Assembly: GCF_033242265.1 (NCBI RefSeq)
Contig: NZ_BTFW01000001.1
Coordinates: 3,245,001-3,309,000 of the forward strand
Direction of reading: 5' to 3'
DNA length: 64,000 bases
Source: Novosphingobium sp. IK01
Lineage (GTDB): Bacteria > Pseudomonadota > Alphaproteobacteria > Sphingomonadales > Sphingomonadaceae
Numbering within the stretch: position 1 is the first letter of the stretch; every line of letters starts with the position of its first letter. The notes beneath the pieces were generated by a model. The model worked only from the letters and a program-made list of their open reading frames with translations. It was not told where the DNA came from and did no database searches. The position numbers and the translations under genes were made by a program. Below are positions 9,993 through 18,125 of this stretch, piece after piece.

Positions 9993-10874
9993 ATGCGTTT
10001 TTATCTGGCAACGTCCTTCATCTTCCCCCGGTCCTTGCGGATGCGGCTTTTCACCCTGTGTTTCGTCACCACGCATCTTCCGCTGATCAGCTATTGCATC
10101 TGGGGGCTGGCAACAGGGCGGATGGAACTGGCCGATTTCGTGCTGTTGACGCTGGCCACCCTGATCGGAACGATTGGGGCGCTGGTGGGAATCGGCGCGC
10201 TGCTCAACCCGATTCATGCCCTTGCCGAGAGCCTCAATGCCCGCGATGCGATGCCAGCCTCGCCGGGCGCAGGGGCAGCCTTGCCGCCGGCCATGGATGT
10301 CATCCAGTCGCTCTATGCCGGGGTGCATCGCGCGGCGGTTTCGGTGGGGACGCAGATCCAGACCTTGCAGGTCGCGGCGAATGAAGATCCGTTGACCGGC
10401 CTGCTCAACCGGCGGGGTTTCCTCGAAGCGGCCGGACCCGTGCTGGCAGAGGGCGGGCGCGGCTGCGTCGTCATGCTCGACATCGATTATTTCAAGTCGG
10501 TCAATGATACGCTCGGCCACGATGAAGGGGATCGCGTCCTGTCCGCCCTGGCCGGGGTGCTTTCGCGCCAGACCCGCCGGGTCGATCTTGTCGGGCGCTG
10601 GGGCGGCGAGGAATTCATCGTCTTCCTGCCCGGATGCCTTGAGGAAGAGGCCAGCCGGATCATGGCGCGCATCGCCCATTTGCTTCGCGTGGCACCCGTC
10701 GGGGAGGTCAATGGCCGGACGATCACCTTCTCGGCCGGAATCAGCCAGTGTCCGGATGGCAGGATCGACGCCGCGATCCTGCGTGCCGACGAAGCGCTCT
10801 ACAGTGCCAAGGAACTGGGCCGCGATTGCGTCGTCTGCCACACCGCCATCGGCGGGCGCAGTCTGGCTGTCTGA
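9993..10874 (+). CDS. Membrane-anchored diguanylate cyclase (GGDEF)
   Basis: Synthesises cyclic di-GMP from two GTP. The 293-residue protein has a hydrophobic N-terminal third with two predicted membrane helices (about residues 15-40 and 48-72), a short linker, and a GGDEF domain from about residue 125 to 285. The active-site motif is GGEEF at 204-208. An allosteric I-site RxxD (R195-D198) lies five residues before it, so product inhibition is expected. DIDYFKSVNDTLGHDEGD is the metal and substrate loop. No EAL domain is present. The input signal is unknown. It is monocistronic and precedes the fluoride-switch gene. Confidence 0.92.
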   Translation: MRFYLATSFIFPRSLRMRLFTLCFVTTHLPLISYCIWGLATGRMELADFVLLTLATLIGTIGALVGIGALLNPIHALAESLNARDAMPASPGAGAALPPAMDVIQSLYAGVHRAAVSVGTQIQTLQVAANEDPLTGLLNRRGFLEAAGPVLAEGGRGCVVMLDIDYFKSVNDTLGHDEGDRVLSALAGVLSRQTRRVDLVGRWGGEEFIVFLPGCLEEEASRIMARIAHLLRVAPVGEVNGRTITFSAGISQCPDGRIDAAILRADEALYSAKELGRDCVVCHTAIGGRSLAV

Positions 10875-10991
10875 TTCTGCCGACCTGATCCGGCCAGTCT
10901 GAGCCTGAAAGTCTGAAGCCAAGGGGGCTCCGGGATCCTGCCCGCCCGCCGGGCTTGACGCCAAGGGGCCTGGGGGCCATAGCCGCGCCAA

Positions 10992-11078
10992 GGCGATGGA
11001 TTTCCGCCGGGCCCCTGGCCGAACCGCCCGATGCCGTCCCTTCTTTCAGGATGGCTGGAGGCTGATGATTCCTGCCTG
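10992..11078 (+). promoter_or_regulatory. Fluoride riboswitch (crcB motif)
   Basis: Matches the crcB aptamer layout. Hairpin 1 has arms GGCG/CGCC around loop AUGGAUUUC. An ACCGCC segment follows near 11023. A long extended helix comes next (GCCGTCC pairing with GGATGGC, 7 bp with one G-U, around a 9-nt loop). The conserved GGCTGATG is near 11060, and a 3' AUUCC can pair with loop GGAUU as the pseudoknot (4 of 5 pairs). The element ends 25 bases before the GTG start of a CLC protein with fluoride-type residues. The 3' strand 11068-11078 can alternatively pair with 11093-11102, which contains the ribosome binding site, so a translational OFF state without fluoride is likely. Confidence 0.85.
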
Positions 11079-11103
11079 TAGCTTGTTCGCATCAGGAGGA
11101 ATC

Positions 11104-12396
11104 GTGCGCGCTTTTCTTGCCCTTCACCGTCATCGGATCACTTTTGCGCTGGCCCTTGTGGCCATGGCGCTGGTGGTCGGCACGGCCTGCGCCGGGTTCC
11201 TCTGGGCGCTCGATGCGGTCACGCGGGTGCGCTTTGCCGCGCCATGGCTGCTCTGGGGGCTGCCGCTGGGCGGGGCCGGGGTGGCCTGGCTCTATCGCCG
11301 GTTCAGCACGCGGGCCGAAGGGGGCAACAACCTCATCCTCGACGAGATTCACGAGCCGGGCGCGGGGGTGCCGCTGGCCATGGCGCCGCTGGTGGTACTG
11401 GGCACGCTGGTCACCCATCTGCTCGGCGGCTCGGCGGGGCGCGAAGGAACGGCGGTCCAACTGGGCGGAAGCCTCGCCCATGGCTTCGTCGACCGGCTCG
11501 GGCTGACCGGCGGCTGGCGCCGCCTGCTGCTGATGGGCGGGGTGGCCGCCGGGTTCGGCGCGGTGTTCGGAACGCCGCTGGCCGGGGCGGTTTTCGGGAT
11601 CGAGGTTCTCGCGCTCGGCACGCTCGATCTGGCGGCGGCCTTGCCCTGTCTGGTGGCCGCGCTCGTGGCCGATGCGGCCTGTCGCTCGTGGGGCATCCAT
11701 CATACGGCCTATCCCCATCTCGACCTGCCGTCCGAAGGGGCGCGCGCACTGGCGCTGCTTTTGCTCAAGGCGGGGGTGGCCGGGATCGCCGTGGGCCTCG
11801 TCGCGCGGCTTTTTGCCGAGGCCAATCACACCCTTGGCGCCTTCGTGCGCAAACTGGTGCCCGGCGCGCTGTGGCGTCCGGTGGTCGGCGGGGTTCTGGT
11901 GATCGCCCTGAGCCTGATTTTTGGCACGCAGGACTATCTCGGGCTGGGCGTCCTTGCGGCCCATCCCGGTGCGCCGACGCTGCCGGGCTTCTTCACCGCC
12001 GCGCCCGACCGCTGGAGCTGGCTGCTCAAGCTGGTGTTCACGGTGGCCACGCTGTCCACCGGGTTCAAGGGGGGCGAGGTGACGCCGCTGTTCTTTATCG
12101 GGGCGGGGCTGGGCAGCGCGCTTGCGCCGCTGCTCGGGGTGCCAGTGCCGGTCATGGCCGCGCTGGGCATGGTGGCGATGCTGGGCGCGGCGGCCAATAC
12201 GCCGGTGGCCTGCGCGGTCATGGGGCTCGAACTGTTCGGGATCGGCCTCGGGCCGGTGCTGGTGGTGGCGTGCGTGGCCGCCTATCTGGCCTCGGGCCAC
12301 GGGGGCATCTATCTTTCGCAGAAGATCGCCCGCCCCAAGTGGCCGCGCCGCCGGGCCGCAGCCACCCTGCGGGCGTCGCAGCGCAGCTGGTTCTAG
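11104..12396 (+). CDS. CLC-F type fluoride/proton antiporter
   Basis: A 430-residue CLC-family membrane protein, predicted to expel fluoride in exchange for protons. CLC landmarks are present but in the fluoride-clade form. GNNLILDE (near residue 74) replaces the chloride-site GSGIP motif. The gating-glutamate loop reads GREGT (near 113). The internal proton glutamate position, the second E of FIIEE in E. coli ClcA, is Val168 in GIEV. The later filter loop is GGEVTPLFF (near 323). The GTG at 11104 is chosen because AGGAGGA sits 4 bases upstream. The frame extends to 10996, but that lies inside the riboswitch. The stop shares CTAG with the convergent mscS stop. Confidence 0.9.
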   Translation: MRAFLALHRHRITFALALVAMALVVGTACAGFLWALDAVTRVRFAAPWLLWGLPLGGAGVAWLYRRFSTRAEGGNNLILDEIHEPGAGVPLAMAPLVVLGTLVTHLLGGSAGREGTAVQLGGSLAHGFVDRLGLTGGWRRLLLMGGVAAGFGAVFGTPLAGAVFGIEVLALGTLDLAAALPCLVAALVADAACRSWGIHHTAYPHLDLPSEGARALALLLLKAGVAGIAVGLVARLFAEANHTLGAFVRKLVPGALWRPVVGGVLVIALSLIFGTQDYLGLGVLAAHPGAPTLPGFFTAAPDRWSWLLKLVFTVATLSTGFKGGEVTPLFFIGAGLGSALAPLLGVPVPVMAALGMVAMLGAAANTPVACAVMGLELFGIGLGPVLVVACVAAYLASGHGGIYLSQKIARPKWPRRRAAATLRASQRSWF

Positions 12397-13304
12397 TCCG
12401 GTGACCGGCTCTTGAGGAATTCGCGCAGCGCGGGCGTGTCGCGCAGGCGCAGGTCGCGTTGCGGATAGGGCACTTCGACGTCGTGCTCCTTGAACAGGCG
12501 CCAGACCGCCCAGAGAATCTGGCTGCGCACATTGGCTGTGCCGTCTTCCGGGTCGGCGATGGTGACATAGATGACCATGTCGATCCCGCTTTCGCCCAGA
12601 GCGGACATCGCCACCGAGGGGCCGGGATCGGCCAGCACGCGCGGCGCAGCGCGTGCTGCCTGAAGCATCAGCCGCTCGGCCAGATCGAGATCGGCATCAT
12701 AGGCCACGCTCACCGGAATCGAGATGACGATCTGGGTGTTCGAATAGGACCAGTTCTCGACCTGGGTGGTCATCAGGATTTCGTTCGGGATCAGGTATTC
12801 GCGGTGGTCGCGCGTGGCCACCGAGACCGCGCGGATGCCGATCTTGCGCACTTGCCCTACGGTGCCATCGCCGATCGCGATCACGTCGCCCGGCTTGATC
12901 GAGCGGTCCATCAGCAGGATCAGCCCGGCGATCAGGTTGCCGAAAGTCTTCTGCAAACCGAAACCGATGGCCAGACCAAAGGCCCCGGAAAAGACCGTGA
13001 GCGCGGTGAAGTTGATCCCCAGCAGGTCGATGCCCATGAAGAAGGCCAGCGCCCAGACCATCAGCGAGAGCAGTTTTTCGCCCAGCACGCGCTGGGTCGA
13101 ATCGAGCCCGTGGACCCGTGCAAAGAAGAAGCGGGCCAGCCGGCTGCCCAGCCGTGCCAGCATGATCATCGCGAAAACGACGAGCACCATCTTGCCCGCG
13201 TTGAGCACCGAGACATGATAGTGCCCGATATCGAAGCCGATATCGTCGAGCGAACGGACGAATTCGGCCACCGCGCGCTCGTTGCGCCGGGTCAGCCAGG
13301 TCAT
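12393..13304 (-). CDS. Small-conductance mechanosensitive channel (MscS family)
   Basis: A 303-residue inner-membrane channel that opens under membrane tension to release solutes. Three hydrophobic helices are followed by the pore-lining TM3 (FSGAFGLAIGFGLQKTFGN near residue 110), then the beta-domain motif RSIKPGDVIAIGDGTVGQV and the C-terminal alpha/beta vestibule. The N-terminal region has no periplasmic extension, so it is of minimal MscS type. ATG 13304 overlaps the metC stop by 4 bases, so the two genes are translationally coupled although functionally unrelated. Its stop overlaps that of the CLC gene on the other strand. Confidence 0.92.
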   Translation of the reverse strand: MTWLTRRNERAVAEFVRSLDDIGFDIGHYHVSVLNAGKMVLVVFAMIMLARLGSRLARFFFARVHGLDSTQRVLGEKLLSLMVWALAFFMGIDLLGINFTALTVFSGAFGLAIGFGLQKTFGNLIAGLILLMDRSIKPGDVIAIGDGTVGQVRKIGIRAVSVATRDHREYLIPNEILMTTQVENWSYSNTQIVISIPVSVAYDADLDLAERLMLQAARAAPRVLADPGPSVAMSALGESGIDMVIYVTIADPEDGTANVRSQILWAVWRLFKEHDVEVPYPQRDLRLRDTPALREFLKSRSPD

Positions 13305-14560
13305 CGGGCCGCGCTCCAGGCGGCCAGCGCGTTGTCGAGATCGGCCATGAGGTCGGCCACGTCTTCCAGGCCAATGGCCAGTCGCACGGCAAAGCGGTCG
13401 GCCTCTTCGCGGGTGCCATCCTCGCGGGGGCGGGGCCAGGGGCTGGCGGTGCGGATCGCCGCCGGGTCGACCGGGGTGGCGAGGCTTTCGAATCCGCCGA
13501 AGCTGTAGCCGATGCCGAACAGGGAGAGCGCGTCGATCAGCGCGTCGCGCGCGCGGGCCGTGCCCCCCTTGAGGACGAAGCTGAACAGCCCGCAGCCCCC
13601 GGTGAAATCGCGCGCCCAGAATGCATGGCCGGGCGAGCCGGGCAGCATCGGGCAGAGCACTTGAGCCACTTCTGCGCGGCCCGAAAGCCACTGCGCGAGC
13701 GCGAGGGCATTGGCGCTCGCCTTTTCCAGGCGCAGCCCCATCGTGCGCAGGCCGCGCAGCATCATCGCGGCGTCGTCGGGCGAAACGACCAGCCCCATGG
13801 CCTGTGCCTTGAGGCGCAGCGGCCGATACCATTGCGCGCCGGCGGTGGTGGAGCCCATCATCACGTCCGAATGGCCGCTGACATGCTTGGTGAGCGACAT
13901 GATGGAAATGTCGGCCCCATGGGCGAGCGGGGCAAAGCCGAGCGGCGAGGCCCAGGTGTTGTCGACCAGAACCGCCAGCCCCTGCGCCTTGGCCGCGCCG
14001 ATCAGCGCGGGCATGTCGGGCACTTCCATAGTCAGGCTGCCGGGCGCTTCGAGCAGGACCGCGCGCGCGCCGGGGCACAGCGCGGCAAAGGCCCCGCTGT
14101 CCATCGGATCGAACCAGACCGTCTTGATTCCCAGATCGGCCAGCAGCCCGCGCGCCATGGCGCGGCTGGGCTCATAGGCATTGTCGGTGAGCAGCAGGGT
14201 ATCGCCGGGGCGCAGCACGGTCATCAGCGCGCCGCAGATCGCGCTGACCCCCGAAGGATAGAGCACGGTGCCGCCATGCTGCGCGCCCGGTTCCAGCTCG
14301 GTCAGCGCTTGCGCCAGCGCCCACTGGGTCGGCGCGCCGCGCCGGCCATAGTAGAAATGCCCGTCCTCGTTGCCCGGATGGGCCCTGAGCGTCGCCATGT
14401 CGGGATAGAGATGGGTCGAGGCGCGCCAGACCGGCGGGTTGACCACCGCGCCGGGATGGCCGGGTGTTCCGGTCCATTCCGGGCGGCGCCCGGCGGCAAC
14501 GATTGTGGTGGCAGGACGCGTGGCGGGGCGGGAGACATTCTTGTCGGTCGGGGCGCTCAT
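13301..14560 (-). CDS. metC: Cystathionine beta-lyase-like Cys/Met metabolism PLP enzyme
   Basis: A 419-residue PLP-dependent enzyme of the Cys/Met metabolism family (fold type I), probably cleaving cystathionine to homocysteine. The PLP-binding Lys225 lies in SLTKHVSGHSD. YYGRRGAPTQWALAQAL near residue 75 and YPSGVSAICGAL near 105 are typical of the MetC branch. Substrate choice between beta-lyase and gamma-synthase/lyase cannot be settled by eye. ATG 14560 gives the usual length; the frame extends to 14608. It follows sseA by 61 bases on the same strand, suggesting a sulfur-metabolism transcript. Confidence 0.85.
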   Translation of the reverse strand: MSAPTDKNVSRPATRPATTIVAAGRRPEWTGTPGHPGAVVNPPVWRASTHLYPDMATLRAHPGNEDGHFYYGRRGAPTQWALAQALTELEPGAQHGGTVLYPSGVSAICGALMTVLRPGDTLLLTDNAYEPSRAMARGLLADLGIKTVWFDPMDSGAFAALCPGARAVLLEAPGSLTMEVPDMPALIGAAKAQGLAVLVDNTWASPLGFAPLAHGADISIMSLTKHVSGHSDVMMGSTTAGAQWYRPLRLKAQAMGLVVSPDDAAMMLRGLRTMGLRLEKASANALALAQWLSGRAEVAQVLCPMLPGSPGHAFWARDFTGGCGLFSFVLKGGTARARDALIDALSLFGIGYSFGGFESLATPVDPAAIRTASPWPRPREDGTREEADRFAVRLAIGLEDVADLMADLDNALAAWSAAR

Positions 14561-14621
14561 GACCTGCTGCAAAGCAGGAAAGGGGCCGCCCGGCAAGTCT
14601 GGGCCCAAATGATCTGAAGGG

Positions 14622-15479
14622 TCAGGCCGTTACAGGCTCGGCCGGGCCGGTTTCCTTGGGCGTCGCCGGGTCGGAGCCCCATTCGCTCCAGCTGCCGTCA
14701 TAGAGCGCCACGTCCTCCTTGCCGAGGAGATGGAGCGCGAAGATCACGACATTGGCCGTCATCCCCGAGCCGCAACTGGCGATGACCGGGCGGGCGAGGT
14801 CGACTTGCGCATTGGCAAAGGCCGCGCGCAGGGCCTCGGGCGCCTTCCATGTGCCGTCGGGCGCAAAGAGGCTGGCATAGGGCACGTTGCGCGCGCCGGG
14901 AATGTGGCCGCTGGCCAGTGCGGGGTTGGTTTCCTTGACCTCGCCGGTAAAACGCCCCGCGCCGCGCGCGTCGACGAGCTGTTCGGCATGGCTGGCGAGG
15001 TTGGCGAGAACCTGATCCTTCGAGCGAAGCGCGCGCAAGTCGCTCCAGGCGGTGAAATGGCGGTGGCGCAGGGTTTCGTTGCCTTGCGCGCAAGGGCGGC
15101 CTTCGGCCTTCCACTTGGCGATGCCGCCATCGAGCAGGGCCACGTTCTGCGCCCCGAACAGGGTCAGCAGGAACCACGCGCGCGTCGACGACTTGATCGG
15201 GCTGTCGTCGTAAAGGACGATGCGGCTGCCGTCACCCAGCCCCAGGCTCTGCATGCGGCTGGCGAATTTTTCCGCCGAGGGCAACGAGTTGGGAAGGCCG
15301 GTGGCCCCATCGACAAGGTTGCCCAGATCCATGAAAACGGTGCCGGGGATATGACATGCCTCGTACTCGCGCGCGGCGTCGCGCTTGTGTTCGGGCAAAA
15401 AGCAACTGGCATCGACGATGCGCAGATCGCTCGCACCCATCTCGTTGGCGAGCCATTGGGTGGAGACCAGCGGTTCCAT
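14622..15479 (-). CDS. sseA: 3-Mercaptopyruvate sulfurtransferase (two-rhodanese protein)
   Basis: Transfers sulfur from 3-mercaptopyruvate to thiol acceptors or cyanide. The 285-residue protein has an inactive N-terminal rhodanese domain (about 1-140) and an active C-terminal one. The catalytic Cys236 lies in CGSGMTA, the mercaptopyruvate-type loop (thiosulfate enzymes have CRxGx[RT]). ATG 15479 is preceded on its strand by AGGAGA at good spacing. The longer frame to 15542 lacks this. It lies upstream of metC on the same strand. Confidence 0.93.
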   Translation of the reverse strand: MEPLVSTQWLANEMGASDLRIVDASCFLPEHKRDAAREYEACHIPGTVFMDLGNLVDGATGLPNSLPSAEKFASRMQSLGLGDGSRIVLYDDSPIKSSTRAWFLLTLFGAQNVALLDGGIAKWKAEGRPCAQGNETLRHRHFTAWSDLRALRSKDQVLANLASHAEQLVDARGAGRFTGEVKETNPALASGHIPGARNVPYASLFAPDGTWKAPEALRAAFANAQVDLARPVIASCGSGMTANVVIFALHLLGKEDVALYDGSWSEWGSDPATPKETGPAEPVTA

Positions 15480-15620
15480 GAAATTCTCCTGCCTGCGACC
15501 CGTCTGGCGCGGGTTCATTTGCAACCAGAATAGGCCCGGCAAGCGGGCACGTCGATTGGAAAAATGGCCAATCGACGGGCCTGTCGTGTTTCAGGATGGG
15601 CCTGTTTCAGGCGAATGGAT

Positions 15621-16808
15621 TCAGCTCAGCGCGGGGGCCTCTGGAAGGGGAAGCACCCGCTGGTCGACCTGATCGAACACGCGCGGCCCCTGATCGAGCC
15701 GGAAAGGCGCCAGACGCGCGCCCGGCGTGTCAGACGGTTGGCCGATCAGGAAGGCGCCATGGGCGTGCTCGGCCCCGCCGGTGTCTTCGCGGGTCGCCCA
15801 GCACGCGGCGCGCGCGATCGGCACGAACAGTTGCGCCTCGCCCGCGCGAATCGCCAGCACGGCGGCCAGCGGCAGGCGCATCTCGACCGGCACGGTCACG
15901 CTCGCCCCGGCCTCGATCCGCGCGATCTGGGCCAGCGGCGGCAGTTCCGGCCCGGCCAGCCCCAGCTGTTCATCCATGGGCCGCGAGGCATGGGCCGATG
16001 TCATGTCGCCCGACAGCGCAAGGTCGACCAGCGCGTCACGGCCATGGTTGGTGAGCACGATACGCGCGGCCAGCGTGGCATTGGCCAGCGTGGCGGTGAA
16101 CCGGTCGGCCAGCAGCGCGAGGCTCAGGCCCTGCGCGACCGGGGCAGCCTCCGGCGCCTTGGCCGCAGGGGGCGGTGTCGGTGCAGGTGGAGGGGCAGGG
16201 GCAGGGGCGGGCGCCGGTTCGGGTTTCGCCGCAGGCGCAGGGGGGCTGTCTGGCGCAGCCTCGCCCCGCACCCGTCGGCGCGAGAGCCCCAGCACCAGTC
16301 CGCCCAGAGCCAGAACCGCCGCAATGCCCCCTGCCCATGGCAACCAGTCCGCATCGCTCCGGGGCGCCGGTTCGGGCGTGGCGAGGGCAGGGCTTTCCGT
16401 CTCGGGCGAAGCCGAAGCTTCGGGCAGGGCAGTTGGCGCTTCGCTCGCGACGGGTGACGGCACTAAAACAGGCGCGTTGACAGGCACGGGCTCTTTCCGG
16501 GCTACCGGCGCAGGTTTCGGGGCTTGCTCCGGCTTTGCCGCAGCAGGCCTGGCTGCGGGCCTGACTTTGACGGCTGGGGCGGGCAGGGGCAGGACGACGG
16601 GCGCAGGCGCGGGCGCCGCCGTTGCCGAGGGGCTGGAACCAGCGTCCGCCGCGGGAACAGCAGGCAACTGGATCGTTGGCGCGGCGCTGTCGGTGGAGGC
16701 AGGCGCCGGAACGGCCTGTGCCAGTGCGCCCCCCATCGGCGTGCAGAGCAAAAGCCCGGCCAGCAGTGTGCGGGATGAAGAATGCTGGAATGCGCGCGTG
16801 CCGCTCAT
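15621..16808 (-). CDS. Proline/alanine-rich secreted or membrane-anchored protein of unknown function
   Basis: A 395-residue protein. An N-terminal signal peptide (TLLAGLLLCTPMGGALAQ) is followed by about 120 residues of Pro/Ala-rich low complexity. One membrane helix (WAGGIAAVLALGGLVLGL, near residue 155-175) has a basic flank, then comes a second Pro/Ala linker. The C-terminal domain (about residue 235-395) looks beta-rich, with VARIVLTNHGRDA-like segments resembling an immunoglobulin-like fold. If the signal is cleaved, the Pro-rich part is periplasmic and the beta domain cytoplasmic. I do not recognise a named family. It is monocistronic, upstream of sseA on the same strand with a 141-base gap. 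Confidence 0.7.
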   Translation of the reverse strand: MSGTRAFQHSSSRTLLAGLLLCTPMGGALAQAVPAPASTDSAAPTIQLPAVPAADAGSSPSATAAPAPAPVVLPLPAPAVKVRPAARPAAAKPEQAPKPAPVARKEPVPVNAPVLVPSPVASEAPTALPEASASPETESPALATPEPAPRSDADWLPWAGGIAAVLALGGLVLGLSRRRVRGEAAPDSPPAPAAKPEPAPAPAPAPPPAPTPPPAAKAPEAAPVAQGLSLALLADRFTATLANATLAARIVLTNHGRDALVDLALSGDMTSAHASRPMDEQLGLAGPELPPLAQIARIEAGASVTVPVEMRLPLAAVLAIRAGEAQLFVPIARAACWATREDTGGAEHAHGAFLIGQPSDTPGARLAPFRLDQGPRVFDQVDQRVLPLPEAPALS

Positions 16809-17027
16809 GGCTTGCCCTGAAATGCCTCTCGTATGGTATCCATGGGATTAGGCCGGTCGTGCCGGCCAGCCGGGTCGGATCCTGTCGCCACGGCCCCGCG
16901 CTGCATAATGCCTCCCCGGCTGCGCGCAAGCAGGTGGCTTGCTCAGGTGGTGCAGGGTGTGCATTGGCTCGGCCATGAGAAAGGCCGGCCACAAGACAGG
17001 CCGACCGCAAGAAAGGATTGTCCCGTC

Positions 17028-17492
17028 ATGTCGACCCCTCCCGTTTCCGCGCCCCTGCATCTGGGCAAGTCGAGCGCGCTGCCCGCCTCGCCCGAAGAGG
17101 CGGTGCTCGATTATGTCCCCAACCCGCGTCCCGGCACGCTCTATCTCGTGCGCTTCGCCTCGCCCGAGTTCACCTCGCTGTGCCCGGTGACCGGCGCGCC
17201 CGACTTCGCCCATCTGGTGATCGACTACGTGCCGGGCGACAGCATCGTCGAATCCAAGTCGCTCAAGCTGTTTCTGGGTTCGTTCCGGAACCACAACGGT
17301 TTTCACGAGGACGTGACCGTGGGCATCGGTCAGCGCCTGTTCGACGAGATGAAGCCCCGCTGGCTGCGCATCGGCGGCTACTGGTATCCGCGCGGGGGCA
17401 TCCCCATCGACGTGTTCTGGCAGTCCGGCGCCGCGCCCGAGGGCCTGTGGCTCCCCGATCAGGGCGTGGCCGCCTATCGCGGACGCGGCTGA
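17028..17492 (+). CDS. queF: NADPH-dependent 7-cyano-7-deazaguanine reductase (QueF, short type)
   Basis: Reduces preQ0 to preQ1 in queuosine synthesis, using NADPH. The 154-residue unimodular protein has the nucleophile Cys52 in [13 protein letters not shown] and the conserved Asp seven residues later. The QueF motif is seen as [15 protein letters not shown], and the substrate-binding Glu/His pair as NGFHED. The frame opens much earlier (16833), but ATG 17028 gives the normal short-type length. No preQ1 riboswitch is visible upstream. Other queuosine genes are not in the window. Confidence 0.96.
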   Translation: MSTPPVSAPLHLGKSSALPASPEEAVLDYVPNPRPGTLYLVRFASPEFTSLCPVTGAPDFAHLVIDYVPGDSIVESKSLKLFLGSFRNHNGFHEDVTVGIGQRLFDEMKPRWLRIGGYWYPRGGIPIDVFWQSGAAPEGLWLPDQGVAAYRGRG

Positions 17493-17654
17493 CAGGGCTG
17501 TTCGGGCGGGCGGCGAATAAATTAACCTATCGGCAAGACCTTCGACCGGGATTTCATAGCGTCAAATACCTGTTTCTCCTGAGTACATTTACCAATGTTT
17601 AGGAGGTTTCTGCAAAAAGCGGCCTTGGGGTTAAGCATCTCAGGAGACATGGAC

Positions 17655-17855
17655 ATGACCTTTTTTCGCAAGCTGATCAAGGACACCGAAGGCGCCACCG
17701 CTATCGAATACGGCCTGATCGCTGCTCTCATCGCCGTCGCTGCCATCACCGCCATGGGCTCGCTCGGCACTGCGCTCAATACCACTTTCACCGGCGTGTC
17801 GACCAAGATGGATGCGGCTAAGGATGGGACCTATACGGCTCCCGCGAAACCTTGA
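17655..17855 (+). CDS. Flp/Fap family type IVb pilin
   Basis: A 66-residue prepilin. A short basic leader (MTFFRKLIKDTEG) ends at the type IV prepilin peptidase site G/ATAIEYGLIA, and a hydrophobic N-terminal helix (GLIAALIAVAAITAM) follows. This is the usual Flp arrangement for Tad pili. AGGAGA at 17642-17647 is 7 bases before ATG 17655, so this start is preferred over ATG 17649. No tad/cpa assembly genes accompany it, so assembly would depend on a locus elsewhere. A strong terminator follows at 17949. Confidence 0.93.
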   Translation: MTFFRKLIKDTEGATAIEYGLIAALIAVAAITAMGSLGTALNTTFTGVSTKMDAAKDGTYTAPAKP

Positions 17856-17948
17856 TGCATGATGGCACAGGCGGCGCCGATGCGACCGTTTGAACCATCC
17901 CAGGGCTTGCCACGATCAGCCTGATCGGGGGGCAGCCATCCACGGTAG

Positions 17949-17979
17949 GAAAGGGGGTCTTCGGGCCCCCTTTCTTTTT
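17949..17979 (+). terminator. Intrinsic terminator after the pilin gene
   Basis: Perfect 9-bp arms GAAAGGGGG (17949-17957) and CCCCCTTTC (17966-17974) with an 8-nt loop containing TTCG, followed directly by TTTTT. It is located 94 bases after the flp stop. Confidence 0.92.
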
Positions 17980-18125
17980 GTCCGGGCGGGAGGGTGTTGC
18001 ACAAAGGTGCATGCGAAAATCTCATTTGCTCAAAACGCAAGGGACGGCGGGCAAAATGCCTTGCAAATGGGGAAAATCGCGCGAGATAAACAAGGGCGGC
18101 ACAGTGAGCGGTGAAGAGAACCGCC

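Noticed and set aside
16833..17027. Extended queF and a preQ1 riboswitch upstream
   Set aside because: The extension is not QueF-like, and I see no preQ1 aptamer (C-rich hairpin plus A-rich tail) in the leader.
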